Source: Hypericum androsaemum
Taxonomy: Eukaryota > Streptophyta > Magnoliopsida > Malpighiales > Hypericaceae
Assembly: GCA_963995505.1 (NCBI GenBank)
Contig: OZ023198.1
Coordinates: 10,035,141 to 10,099,140 of the forward strand
DNA length: 64,000 nucleotides
Direction of reading: 5' to 3'
Shown here: piece after piece, positions 1-13,105 of the stretch
Layout: each line of letters opens with the position of its first letter
Numbering within the stretch: the first letter of the stretch is position 1
Program-made: the position numbers and the translations under genes
Notes under the pieces: generated by a model
Seen by the model: only the letters and a program-made list of their open reading frames with translations
What the model was told of the DNA's origin: nothing
The model's database searches: none

Positions 1-546
1 GATTGGTTTGGTGTATCTTCTTGAATATGCTAATTATATCGGCGATGAACTATATCATCCGTGTTCTTGGTGAAACTTTTTTATTAGGAGTAATGCAACT
101 TTTATTTTTTTTTAAAATTATTGGTAGCAACAAACCTCTGCATAACAGGTTTTAAATACTGATGTGTTATTATGATACAACTCGAGAATTTTGATTAAGT
201 TAGAATTAATCACAAAATTTTAAAATTTAGGAGGCCTCCACCACCCTCCGTCGCACCTCGCGTCCCCGAGGAAGATTGGGCGGGTTGCTCGTGGAAGGAG
301 AGGGGAAGAGGAGAGATTGTCAGCTCGTGGGGAGATAGAAAGAAAATAGGCAGGGGTATAATTGGAATTTCAAAGAAAATTTGCCGAGAGACTAATCAAT
401 ACTTATTTGTCCTGATTGATCAATTTTTTCAAACATAAAAAACATACTATTTTTTTATATTAATTTAAGTGTTTGTTGGTTTTATGTCAGTTAACTTTAA
501 ACACCGAACCAACCAAAAACCCAAAAAGCTAAGCTTAACCATGACA
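1..546. other. Upstream non-coding DNA
   Basis: No gene is supported here. The stretch is AT-rich apart from a GC-richer patch near 230-340. That patch and the flanking 'attaatcac' and 'actaatcaat' sequence resemble the inside of a decayed non-autonomous transposon, but I could not define inverted ends or a target duplication. The last 80 bases are probably promoter of the PPR gene that follows. Confidence 0.4.
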
Positions 547-562
547 GGCCCAACTAGGCCCA
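547..562 (+). promoter_or_regulatory. Paired site II (GGCCCA) elements upstream of the PPR gene
   Basis: GGCCCA occurs at 547-552 and again at 557-562, about 100 bases before the ATG at 666. Read on the other strand this is TGGGCC, the site II core bound by TCP factors. It is common in promoters of housekeeping and organelle-biogenesis genes. The assignment rests on motif and position only. Confidence 0.45.
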
Positions 563-665
563 GCCCACATCCACTTCCCATCCGTTATCCCATCCCTCCC
601 CTACGGATAACAGAAAAACCCGCCAAAAAATATCTCCACATCCACTTCCTCCACTCCCCACCAAA

Positions 666-3600
666 ATGACGTCGTTTACCGGACTCCTCCCCTTGGCTCC
701 ACCCCTCCCTCCCAAAGCTTCCAGCCACATCTCCTGCACTTCCCTCCGCCACTCCCCGACGACCGAACGACCGGACGACAGCTCCCCTCTCCCGCCGCAG
801 AAGTTCACCTACTCCCGCTCCTCCCCCTCCGCGCGCTGGCCCCACCTCAACCTCCCCGACGCCTCCCCTCCTCCCCCGACCTTCCCCTCCCCGTCTCTTC
901 CCCCCGATCCGGACGAATCGACGACAGCTTCCCCGGAGCAACCCGAATCCCCCGCCACTTCCGGTCGTCTGGAGCCGGACGACAGCGACGGTGACGAGGG
1001 CGAGGGGATACTGAGCCGGCCGAGTCGGACTAGGGTTAAGAAGATGAACAAGCTGGCGCTCTCTCGAGACAAGCAGTGGAGGGATCGGGTTAAGTGTTTG
1101 AGCGATCGGATTCTCGGACTCGGCGAGGGCGAGTTCGTCTCCGACGTGATGGAGGACGGTGGGAGGGTTCGGATGTCGCCGGACGATTTCTGCTACGTTG
1201 TGAAGTCGGTGGGGCGGGTGAGCTGGCAGCGGGGCCTCGAGGTTTACGAGTGGCTTAATGTCCAGAACTGGTACTGCCCCGGCCCACGGATGCTTGCTAC
1301 GGTGCTCGGCGTGTTGGGGAAGGCGGGACAGGTCACGCGTGCGGTTGAGATTTTCGAGCGCGGGGAGGCTGCTGCGGGTGACTCGGTTCAGGTTTATAAT
1401 GCCATGATGGGGGTGTATGCGAGGGGCGGGCAGTTTGAGAAGGCACGCCAGCTGCTCGATGTAATGCGTGAGAGGGATTGCGAGCCTGATTTGGTTAGTT
1501 TTAATACTTTGATCAATGCCAGGCTGAAGAGCAAAGGAGGGATGGCTCCCGGGTTGGCAATGGAGTTGTTGGAGGAGGTGAGGCAGTCCAAGATTAGGCC
1601 GGATATCATTACCTACAATACGCTGATTAGCGCTTGTTCGAGGAGTTCGAATTTGAAGGAGGCGATGACGGTTCACGAGGACATGAAGAATAATTGTTGC
1701 CAGCCGGACATTTGGACATACAATGCAATGATCTCGGTGTATGCGCGATGTGGGATGCCTCAAAAGGCGGAGGAGATGTTTGAAGAGTTGCGGGGTATAG
1801 GATTCGTGCCAGATGCGGTGACTTACAATTCGTTGTTGTATGCTTTTGCCAGAGAAGGGAGCGTGGATAAGGTGAGAGGAGTTTGTGATGAGATGGTTAG
1901 AGTGGGGGTTGGCAAGCAGGAAATGACATATAATACGATGATTCATATGTATGGGAAGCAAGGTCAGTGGGAGCTCGCCTTGAAGCTTTATAGGGAAATG
2001 CAGTCTTCTGGGAAGACTCCTGATGCTGTTACCTATACAATCTTGATTGACTCACTTGGCAAAGCATGTCAAATAGAAGAAGCTGCCACTGTTATGTCCG
2101 AGATGTTGGAATCAGATGTTAAGCCTAATTTAAGGACTTATAGTGCTTTGATGTGCGGATACGCGAAAGTTGGGAGAAGGGAGGAGGCGGAGGAGACTTT
2201 CAATTGTATGCTCAAGTCTAGAATCAGACCAGATCAACTCGCTTACTCGGTGATGCTGGATATCTTTCTAAGATCGAATGAGCCAAAGAAAGCCATGATG
2301 TTGTACAAGGAGATGATCCGTGACAATGTTAAGCCAGATCCAGCTCTTTACCAAGGGTTGCTTAGAACTTTTAAGAGGGAAAACAAAATGGAAGATATAG
2401 GAAGAATAATCAAAGATATGGAAGAACTCTGTGGTTTCAACCCTCAAGCTATTTGTTCAATTCTGGTAAAAGGAGAATGCTATGATGCTGCTGCAAAAGT
2501 TTTGTGGGCTGCCATAAACGATAAGTTTGAAATTGACAATGAAGTCTTACTCGCTGTTTTGGGTTCATATAGTGCGTCGGGGAGGTACTCTGAAGCGCTT
2601 GACCTGCTTGGGCACTTAAAAAACCATGTGCCGAAGTCCAACCAACTGATAACTGAAGCTTCCGTTGTAATCCTTTGCAAAGATCAGCAGTTAGAGGCGG
2701 CTCTAAGAGAATATCACACTACCAGAGAATTTGACTTTTCCCCTGGGGGTTATACCATGTATGAGGCCTTGATTGACTGTTGTAAAGAAAACGAACTAAT
2801 TGCAGAAGCGTTTCAGGTATTTTCTGACATGAGGTTCTATGGTGTCAGGCCTTCTGTAACAATTTACCAAACCATGGTGTTCTTTTATGCGAAAATGGGG
2901 TTCCCAGAAACTGCTCATCATCTAATTGATCTGGCAGAAACTGAAGGAATAATAATGGATGATAGTTCCATTTATGTTCATTTAGTTGAAGTCTATGGAG
3001 ATATGAAACTATGGCAGAAAGCAGAGAGCCTGGTGGAGGCTCTGAAACGTAGATCTCCAGAGATGGTGAATAGGAAGGTGTGGAATGCTCTAATACAAGC
3101 TTATGCTGCAAGTGGTTGTTATGAACGGGCGAGGGCAGTTTTCAATACTATGATGAGAGATGGCCCTCCCCCTACTGTGGAGTCAATGAATGGTCTTCTG
3201 CAGGCATTGATTGTTGATGGAAGATTGGAGGAGCTTTACGTGGTTATTCAGGATTTTCAAGATATGGGTTTCAAGATAAGTAGGACTTCCATCATTTTGA
3301 TGCTGGACGCTTTTACAAAGGCGGGAAATATACTTGAGATGAAGAAGATATATCAAGGAATGAGAGCTGCAGGTTACCTTCCTACTATGCATCTTTACAG
3401 GACAATGATTGGATTGTTATGTCGCGAAAAACAAGTAAGAGATGCTGAAGCCATGATTTTGGAGATGGAAGAGGGAGGATTTAGGCCTGATCTTTCAATA
3501 CGAAATTCTATGCTGAAGTTATACACCAGCATGGAAGACTTCAGAAAGACAGCTCGTGTTTACCAGCGGATGAAAGAAGAAAGCCTTAAACCAGACGAGG

Positions 3601-5541
3601 ACACATACAACACGTTAATTATAATGTACTGCAGAGATTGTAAGCCAGAGGAAGGTTTATTGTTGATGCATGAAATGCGACGAGAGGGGTTGGAGCCCAA
3701 ACTTGATACATACAAAAGTTTGATTTGTTCGTTTGGTAAAATGAAGCAGATTGAACAAGCAGAGGAACTTTTTGATGGCCTTGTGTCAAAAGGACGTAAA
3801 CTGGACCGCTCTTTTTACCATTCCATGATGAAGATATATCGAGATTGTGGAAGTGATTCTAAGGCTTTAAATTTGCTCAACTTGATGAAGGATGCTGGAC
3901 TAGAACCCAGTACTGCTACGATGCACTTGCTTATGGTTTCTTATGGCAGCTCTGGGAAGCCGCAAGAAGCAGACAAAGTGCTCATAAATTTAAAAGAATC
4001 TGGCTTACCTCTCACTACATTGCCATACACTTCTGTTCTTGATGCTTATCTAAAAAACCGGGATTATAATCTTGGTATTCAGAAGCTCAATGAAATGAGG
4101 GAAGAAGGTATCGAGCCAGATCATCGAGTGTGGACATGTTTTGTTAGGGCTGCCAGCCTATGCCAGCACACAAATGAAGCGATTCTTCTTTTGAATGCTC
4201 TCAAGGATGCTGAGTTTGATCTTCCAATAAGGTAGTAAACTTGAGAAAATGAATGGCATAAATTTGAGTCACAAGCTGAAGAAGTTCTATCCTCCTGCTC
4301 CAAACGTCTTCATAGTGTTTCAATTGTACTCTTAAAGTTCTCATTTTGCAGGCTGTTGACAGAGAAACCGGAGTCATTAATTACAGAAGTGGATGATTGT
4401 CTTCAAATGCTAGAAACTATGCCAGATGATGCTGCATTCAACTTTGTTAATGCCTTGGAAGATTTACTTTGGGCCTTTGAAGTTCGGGCAACTGCATCAT
4501 GGGTTTTCCAACTGGCAGTTAAGAAGGGAATTTATCGTCGTGGAGTTTTCAGGTAAGTGTTGGTATATCCTTCCGTAGTATTTCTTCGGTTGTCATCTTG
4601 TTATGAGAACGAGAATTGACTTCGATTACAAGCAACCAGTTTTCTATTTGACATGCGGCAAATACAGATGTCTGTGTAGCCAAACCATGTAAAATGAGTT
4701 TTTGAATTCTTCTGTTATCGCCATGGTTTTTTGTCGGGTTATTGTATATACTCTCATCGTTGTCTTATTCAGGGTAACCGACAAAGATTGGGGTGCTGAT
4801 TTTAGAAAGCTGTCTGGTGGTGCAGCTCTTGTTGGTCTTACTTTATGGCTAGACCATATGCAGGTAAAGTTTTCTTTGGAGACAGGACTTGAGTCTCGGA
4901 TGCTTTCATGTCCTTTCTGCGCTTCTAACTTCAAACTTCGGTCGTTCCGTTACATCTAATGCAGTATTGCCTTAAATGTGCAGGATGCGTCCTTGGAGGG
5001 TTATCCTGAACCTCCAAAATTTGTTGTTCTCATAACTGGGGCATCGGAGTACAACATGGTTTCTCTAAATAGCACAATAAAGACATGCCTTTTGGAGATG
5101 GCATCACCATTTTTCCCAAACCGAACACGAACCGGGATTCTTACTGCCAAGGCGCACTCTCTTAAAATGTGGTTGAAGGACTCGCCATTCTGCTTGGACC
5201 TTGAGTTGAGAAATGCGCCCACTCTTCCCGAGTTAAACTCGATGCAGCTGGTTGAGGGATGTTTCATAAGGCGTGGTCTTGTTCCTGCATACAAAGAGAT
5301 CAATGAAAAACTTGGTTATGTCAGGCCAAAACTATTCGCAAAACTGGCTTTGCTATCTGATGAGAAAAGGGGAAAAGTAATTCGAGCTCATATCGAGGGT
5401 GGACGAGAAAAGGCTGAAAAGGCCAAGAATAAGATGAGGGTCCCGAGCAAAGGAAAAGGTAAGACCAAGGAGCTTAAATATGTCCAACGGGAAATGCTGT
5501 CAAAGGTGGAGAGAAAATTGAATTACCCAGCCCTCGACTAG
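666..5541 (+). CDS. EMB1270: EMB1270-like plastid P-class PPR protein
   Basis: Four exons are proposed: 666-4231, 4352-4552, 4793 corrected by splice reading to 4773-4863, and 4984-5541. All introns are GT-AG and the frame is kept to give 1471 aa. The N-terminus is Ser/Pro-rich, as in plastid transit peptides. From about residue 170 to 1180 there are well over twenty tandem 35-residue P-type pentatricopeptide repeats, with recurrent YNTLI-type and PD repeat ends. The C-terminal 280 residues, starting near LTEKPESL, include the block GLTLWLDHMQ and a Lys-rich end. This C-terminal block is shared with Arabidopsis At3g18110 (EMBRYO DEFECTIVE 1270, about 1440 aa), a plastid RNA-binding factor needed for plastid intron splicing and embryo development. 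Length, exon structure and C-terminus all agree with that family. The ATG at 666 is the first in-frame start and begins the transit-like region. The function is known for the family; I infer it here. Confidence 0.9.
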
Positions 5542-6770
5542 ATCGTTGAAAAGGTTGCTTTGAGATGCAACTGGTAATTGAACTGCGTGTGGTGCTGGAT
5601 CTAGTCTTTGAGACGTCTTGGTATCATCTGTTGACCAAGAAAAGCTGATGAGAAAACTGCACTCTCCTACTCTCTGGATGTGTATTCTCATGTTGGATCC
5701 GCACCGATCAACTGCACCTTAATTTAAGATCGCCTGGGAGTTCATTACACTGAAGATGAGACACTCCATATCTTTTCTAGATCTTTTTCTGGAAGTTGAT
5801 TTATTGCACAAGGATTTCGGTGGCGAAAAAGAGGTGACGGTGAACCAGTGTCTGACTGAGGACCTCTGCTTCCAATCAGTAAGGAACGAACTATCCTCAA
5901 GGATGACTCCCAAGTAAGGCTGGCTGTTGTTTATTTAAACCTCTAAGATACAGCTTCTACTCTGTTTGCGTTTCCACCACTAACAAGCTTTTTATCACGT
6001 TACCTTACTGAGCAGCCGAGAGAACCATGAAATCCGCACGTCTGCAACTGGATTAAGAAAAAGAAAGCAGTGGCGATGCAGTCAGGGAAAGGGAGTCGCA
6101 CGGCTGCTCCAGTTGGCTCGACTGTTAAGCGCCAGGGAATTGTTCCTTCTCCGGTGTAGATGCAGCAGGGCAGCAAAAGTACCAGTCAGAAGCAGGCCTT
6201 GACCAGGACATGAGCAGAAGTAGAAGGTAGTCTCAGAGGTGTTAAACCTGTTGCATTATGACCCGTCTTCTCGACAATACACTTGTTCGTGCCTCTGTTG
6301 TTCGTAGAGAATCATCGCGCCTGACAAGCCGGTACTTGATCCAAGTTATCGTGGAAGAAAGATATGAAACTGTTAAAAGGCCACTTCAAATGGAAGCTGC
6401 ACCAACAAGCATCCGGTGCAATAGATTACGTCTCAACAAGTTATCAAGTATAACGTTCCTATCCGTTGGAGAGAAGAACTTGAGTTTCCAAACGAATGGT
6501 CATCCTTGGATCAGACCATTCACAAACACAAGCTTTCACAATCCTTAACATAACACACAAGTCATAAGCTGGTACTTGATACAAAGGGCATTTTGGGCTA
6601 ATGTGTACAAATTTAGGAAAGTCTAGGATTCAAATTCTCGCATGTATAATTAAAAAAAAAATTGTTGAGCAAATTGATACAAAAGGTGGTTGAAACATAT
6701 TATATTCACAGCTAAAGACCAACAATCACTTAGATTAATTGATGGTATTATTATTTTAACTTAATCAAAA
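5542..6770 (+). other. 3' region of the PPR gene and unassigned DNA
   Basis: The first few hundred bases are probably 3' UTR of the PPR gene. Between about 5990 and 6550 there is GC-richer sequence with broken reading frames (for example an open stretch 6258-6548). I do not recognise a family and see no start, splice or repeat structure that would make it a gene. It may be a decayed transposon or retroelement fragment. Confidence 0.35.
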
Positions 6771-6947
6771 GGTACAAGTTCGAGTCTTTTTTTTTGGAGG
6801 GGGAAAATTTAGGCGGGCTAGTCTAAACTCCAAGCAAATTTTTTCTGTTTTCGCGAGCGAGTGAAAATTGACCCACCGATTTCTGGGAAAAAATGTAGGA
6901 ACCGTTACCATCCTACACACTATGGGTTGGTACAAGTTCGAGTCTTT
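6771..6947 (-). mobile_element. SINE-like retroposon with 19-bp target duplication
   Basis: The direct repeat GGTACAAGTTCGAGTCTTT occurs exactly at 6771-6789 and 6929-6947, flanking a 139-bp insert. The insert begins with a run of T on the plus strand, so the element reads on the minus strand with a poly-A tail. A long perfect target duplication plus a terminal A-run is the signature of LINE-machinery retroposition. No clear tRNA-type A and B boxes were found inside the insert. The duplicated target itself contains a GTTCGAGTC B-box-like string, so the element may have landed in an older SINE. Confidence 0.6.
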
Positions 6948-7086
6948 AGGAACACGATAGTATTGAATCTTTTTTTTTTGGTGGAACGTTAAATCTTTAT
7001 TGAGAGAACTTCAACATCTTTCAAACCGGCTCGAATTGAATTAGTCGGCATAATAACGTCGTGGTTTAACGAAAAACATGGGAGAA

Positions 7087-7200
7087 GGCCCAAAAACCCA
7101 ATGGGTAAATTCATATTACAAAGTCCAGTTCCAAGCGGGGCCCAACTACAGGAAAGAACCAGGCTTTCTTATCTATAAATTGCGAACCACAAAACCCTAA
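7087..7200 (+). promoter_or_regulatory. RPL13 promoter: site II elements and telo-box
   Basis: GGCCCA site II cores lie at 7087-7092 and 7139-7144. A TATA-like 'ctataaat' lies at about 7172-7179, and the telo-box AAACCCTAA is at 7192-7200. Site II plus telo-box is the classic arrangement of plant ribosomal protein promoters, where it coordinates expression in dividing cells. It lies about 300 bases before the RPL13 ATG, which leaves room for a 5' UTR and possibly a leader intron ending near 'gatttcag' at 7463-7470. Confidence 0.6.
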
Positions 7201-7409
7201 ACTCGAAACCCGCCGAACGGAGGAACTTCGTCGCCGTTTAGTACTCTTCTCCTCTTTCCCTTAAAAATAACGAAATTTCACTTCATCGACTCGCCGTCAT
7301 TTTCTAGTTCTGAGGTACATTTCGTTTCTGCGTTGGATTTCCGAGATCTTGAGGAATTTTAGAGGATTGCTTCATTTGGCGTGAATTAGGGTCTGTGAGT
7401 AGTTGATGA

Positions 7410-8597
<1,188 letters not shown>

Positions 8598-9218
8598 AGT
8601 TTTTTGTTTTCATCTTTTGGAATTTTTTATACCGATGCAAGAGAGAAGTTTGCTACATGATATGAATTGAATTATATTCACTGGTTTCAGCTCAAATTAT
8701 CGGTGTTTGCTTTGCCTGGTTTTGCTTTATGAAGATGGTTTGATCTCAATTTTGCTTTAAGAGAATTTTACCGCCATTCAAAACCTGTTCCAATCTGAAT
8801 TAATCGGAAACGATGGCCTTGGAGCTTCTTCACCAACTCGGAGCCTCCACCACCGGCTTCCCCGCGACGCCGGTTATCTGGCCATATCTTTGCCTACTTG
8901 GAAGTTCTTAGTTACTTGGCATATGATATGAACATTGCAGGGGTCCGATTTTTCGGCCTTCGAATCGATGAACTTGAGCAATCGAGATGAATGACTCGCA
9001 CGGGGAATGCTACATGTATGGATTTTGAAACACCTCAGAAAACAGCAGAGATCAGAAGGCATGTCAAGGGAAGGAAACAAATACGAAGTTGAGCACATTC
9101 GAAAGCAAGCGAACAGCAAAGACACGTAGGATTCAAAGATACCAACAATGAAGGAAGCAGATATAATGTCAGATATGAAAAACAACAGCAAAGACAGATA
9201 GCTGTCATGAGACCGTGG
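8598..9218. other. Intergenic DNA with a short orphan start
   Basis: This is 3' UTR of RPL13 followed by spacer. At 8813-8905 a GC-richer patch opens with ATG GCC TTG GAG and stays open for about 30 codons, like the first exon of a lost gene, but nothing continues it. From about 8890 the sequence is the 3' flank of the first DRP4-like copy. No supported gene. Confidence 0.35.
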
Positions 9219-10698
9219 TCAATTGATGTCAAGCTTGTCCATTGCGGCTGACAGGGCCTCCTTGTACTTCCTCAGCAATGCAATCCTTCCTTTCAGCTTC
9301 TCGCGCTTGGCAACGACCGAAGGTGATTCCTCCATGATCTTGTCTGCATTGCAATTGTGAGTGCCAGTGAGAATAGCCATCAGGATTTCCTTGTTGGCAA
9401 GTTTATGGATACCGAGATGAAGGCGAAGAGCCATTCCATCTACGAACCGCATCAGTACAATCTTCAAGTAAGCAGTCATCTGCATTCTCAAGCCATATGC
9501 CTGACACAGAAGATCTGGCTCGCAGTTCTTCAAGTAATCTGCATTGGTGACAACTCCGAACCCCGGAATTGTGATTTGGGAGCCAGCTGCGGAATGGTAA
9601 ACATTTTCGACGAATGAGCTCTGTTGAGCTATTAGCTTGTTCCATTCATCTGCATACTCTGCAGAGCAAGTGTAACTTGTCAGCTTCTCCATTTCAATAT
9701 ACTCGGTGACCCAACAGAGGGACCGCTCTTTCGTTTTCGCTATGAGCGTCTGCAGTACTCGCTCGAAGAACAACTGAAGTTCGGGATAGTTCTCTGAATG
9801 ATGAATCAAAACAGAAAGGATCACACTTTCCATATACCTCCAGGCTTTCTCAACAAAGCCAACTGTTATGCTTGATATCCCATTAATTTTTTTCACAAGA
9901 ATGGCTTGGAAGGCTCCTCCAGGAAGGATGTTTGGGAGCTCAATCCCCTTCATTTCATGCAGCTGATATATTTCCTCTTTGAGGAAGTCCTTTAAATTGT
10001 CGCTTTCGGGGCAACGATGAAGCTCCTCGTGATACTGGCCGAGCATTTCAGCCAATCTAGCTGAACAATGCATGTTCTTGTCATCTTTGGACTCGTCATA
10101 GTCCCGAGTCATCAGGACTCTCCTTATTGATTCATTAGCAGAATCGATAACGCCCGCAAGGACATCCGTGGCTTCATCAGCAGTTGAGCAAGTCTTTGGC
10201 ATTTCATTGAGTGCAGAGATGCAACTGCTCAACTTTTCACTGGTCTTTTCAACAATCCCTGGTAAGTACCCGCTGATGATGTTTGCTTGAATCTCGACGA
10301 GTTTCCGCGCGAGGGCAGGAATCCCGACTATGGTTTCGTCAATCTTGGAAAGGAGAGGGTGGTCTGCAAATAATCTAGCTTCCTCCTTCCGCGCATCTTC
10401 ATAGGACTCATCGTCGATCCGATTCCTAACACAGACATAACCAAGTGGAATGTTTAAACCATTTGCCCGAGGACTGATCACCGACTACGACGATGGTTGG
10501 CAGCCGGATTCCCTCGTCCATGACCTGAAGGTTCCTCAGCTTGTCCACTGCGTCGAGGAGCGGCCTAATCTGGTCGTTGTAATATGCCAACATAGGTGCT
10601 TTGGCCAGTGGTTCAGACCCTTCTCCTGTTGCAACAACAGCAGAAGAGGAGCTGGCTGGACGAAGACACATCTTCACTGTGACGATAAAAGCTTGCAA
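9219..10698 (-). pseudogene. DRP4C-like copy 1, GTPase domain deleted
   Basis: Minus-strand remains of a dynamin-related protein 4C gene. Exon 1 sequence (10698 down to about 10470) encodes the conserved N-terminus and the P-loop GDQSSGK. It then jumps directly into the region that follows the G4 motif (GYVCVRNRI). About 600 bp are missing relative to copy 2: the end of exon 1, the intron and most of the GTPase domain. The join falls near 10455-10470 and shifts the frame, so translation from the P-loop stops soon after. The rest, 9219-10481, remains open for about 420 codons and covers the stalk and GTPase effector region, with a short in-frame loss near the end. A protein could start at the internal ATG at 10481, but it would lack GTP binding. 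Pseudogene is the safer call. Confidence 0.85.
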
Positions 10699-10699
10699 T

Positions 10700-12089
10700 T
10701 TGGTGGCTCTGTGATTCGGAGAGCTGTTCTAAATAGAACCGTGCTCCGCTCTGAATATCAAAAGATTCGCGGAAAGAAGACTTCCGGAGTGTATTCCGTT
10801 GAGGCAACGTTTCTTGTTTGTGTTTATTTCTTCCATGCACCCGTTTTCTCCAAGATCACGACCCAGCAGAAGCTATGTTCGTTCCATGTTCATCTCCTAA
10901 AATAACTATGGTCATTAAACTGGTGCTTATTTCCAATTATGTCTTGTTGTGTGTGGAGAAATTTTATGACAAGTAGATTTTTGCATTTTACAATTTTAAA
11001 TGAGTAGGATAATCAATTATGGTAACAAAATCAAAAAATTATGGTGACATTTTTTTTTATCATAAATATTTTCTAAATACTGTTTCTTGGATCAGCAAAT
11101 AAACAAGCAATTAATGGAAAGTCTAACTTTGTATTTTATTTTACTTCTTTTAAATAGGATCATATGAATAAGGAAAAAATAGCTATAGGTCTCTAAATTT
11201 TGAAAAAATTCATGAATCAAGACAATCTATTATTGTTTAGTCGTTGTTATTTTTAAAATCAATTGATTAGTCATTGCGCCCAAAATTTGTTATTTTTTCC
11301 TGAAAGTAACATGTAAAGTACTAAAAATACCCCTAAATCTACAAAACAATTACAAAATCCAATTAAAAAATACTACACAATGATGGGCACGTTGAAGAAG
11401 TAGAAGACTCCAGAATGACCTCCTCCATTGGCTCCTCTCAAATCGGCTCGGAATAGGCGACATTGGTTCCATCTATTTAGCCAACGAGAAAGACACCAGC
11501 GAGAACAAGAGAAGGAGATCCTCGACCACTCCTTCCTTTCTTTCCACTTGTTCCTCTTCCAATTATGGATATTCCCTTTTTAAGTCTCTTGTATCGGTGG
11601 CTCAAAGTAGGATTTGTAGGTATACCCAACTAGGAGGTATAGTAATCTGTGAGTTGGGGAGAGTGAGGTGGAGAAGGAAGTTTTTTTTAAGAGCATTGTG
11701 TAATTGTTTCAAGGATTTGAGAGGTATTTTTGATATTTTAAATAATATATTCCAAAAAAATGAAGTAAACTTGAGTATATGGATTAATCAATTAATTTTG
11801 AAAACAAGAGAGACCAAATAATATTAGGCTGTCTTTATTAATTGATTTCTTCAAACAACATAAACTTATCATTATTGTGCCCTATAGTTATAAAATAATA
11901 TGCAACATCAAAGAACAAGAATTCGAAATTGTCTAAGAACGGGAAGAGGAGGATGAACAAGAAATCTATAAAATTGTCTTTAAAAAAGTAAGTAAATGTC
12001 CAATTCATCTTTTCTTTTCTAATTTTTTTTGCTAATATCGTTTTTTCCAGTATGTGTTATTATATGCTTACATGGTGTCAATTTTAACA
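10700..12089. other. DRP4 copy 1 promoter and AT-rich spacer
   Basis: 10700-10900 is the promoter side of DRP4 copy 1; a diverged copy of it is found at 41467-41720. The rest is AT-rich. A possible small decayed transposon lies at about 11180-11840, where 'aaatcaattgattag' near 11255 and 'gattaatcaattaattttgaaaa' near 11780 are roughly inverted. I could not fix its ends. No gene is supported. Confidence 0.4.
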
Positions 12090-13105
12090 AATTAATTAGG
12101 ACAAATTATCCCCTAGTTTCTGGTATTTGGTCATCCTCCCCCTCGGGTCCCTGCATTTTAAAAACTTATTTTGCCGTCCCCCGTGTTTGATTTTATCAAC
12201 TCTCGGGTCCTTGGATGACGTCATCGGCTCTTTTTTCATTTTTGGTTAAGGAAATGAGTCATCTTCTCAGGTGAACCTAACATTCCGGTCATCTTCTCCG
12301 GCAACTCTCCGGCACTCCGGTGAACTTTCCGGCGAACTTTCAGGCAACCACCAGAGCTCGTTAACGATGTCGCCGCTCCCGCTCCGGCGAACTCTGACTA
12401 CTCTCGGCCGGCGAACACCGGGTCATCGTCGTCGTCGAACAACGGGTCATCGTCGTCGTCGAGCTCCTAGAGCTTCAAGACTACATTGTGTCGGAGATAA
12501 ACCCGAACCATCCCCCGCTCTTCTGAATGGCAGCGGCGACGAGGCCCTCGTTGACGGAGGCTTGGTCCGCGGCGATGTCGTTAACGACGTTGGGGGTTGG
12601 ACATGGAGCGGCGATGTCGTTAATGAGAGCGGGAGCGGCGACATCGGGGGAGGAGCGGGAGCGGCGACGTTGGGGGAGGAGCGGCGTTGTTGGGGGAGGA
12701 GCAGGAGCGGCGACAGGAGCGGCGTTGTGGGGGAGGAGCGGGGAGCGGCAATGTGGAGGAGGAGCGGGAGCGACGACGGCGGGGGAAAAGCAGGAGTGGT
12801 GGTTACCACAAAGTTCACCAGAAAATTGGTGGTCGCCGGAAAGTTGCCGGAAATTTGGTGGTTGCCGAAAAGTTTGCCGGAGACGATGACCGGAAGGTTG
12901 AGTTCGCCTGAGAAGAACACCAGAGAGGTATAATAGTCATTTCCATGACCAAAAATGAAAAAAAAACTACTAACGTGCGCCAGGGACCCGAGGGGGAGGT
13001 TTAATCAAAGTCGGGGGATGGCAAAATAAGTTTTTAAAATGCAGGGACCCGAGGGGGAGGATGACCAAACACCAGGGACTAGGGGGTAATTTTCCCAATT
13101 AATTA
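12090..13105. mobile_element. Non-autonomous Mutator-like element, family 1, copy 1
   Basis: The element runs 12099-13096 (998 bp). Its ends are long inverted repeats. The left begins GGACAAATTATCCCCTAG and the right, read on the minus strand, begins GGGAAAATTACCCCCTAG. Similarity continues about 100 bases through CTCGGGTCCCTGCATTTT. It is flanked by the perfect 9-bp direct repeat AATTAATTA at 12090-12098 and 13097-13105, the hallmark of Mutator-superfamily insertion. The interior (12290-12910) is GC-rich, with repeated CCGGCGAAC and GGAGCGGGAGCGGCGAC motifs, and encodes no transposase. It could be captured gene sequence, as in Pack-MULEs, but I recognise no source gene. A relative lies at 53440-54517. 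Confidence 0.85.

Noticed and set aside
585..1961. A 458-codon open frame on the minus strand
   Set aside because: It is antisense to the first part of the PPR gene and arises from its GC-rich codon pattern. It has no recognisable domain.
12271..12933. Long open frames on both strands in the GC-rich interior of the Mutator-like element
   Set aside because: Several frames are open at once because of simple GC-rich repeats. Composition is low-complexity and no domain is seen.
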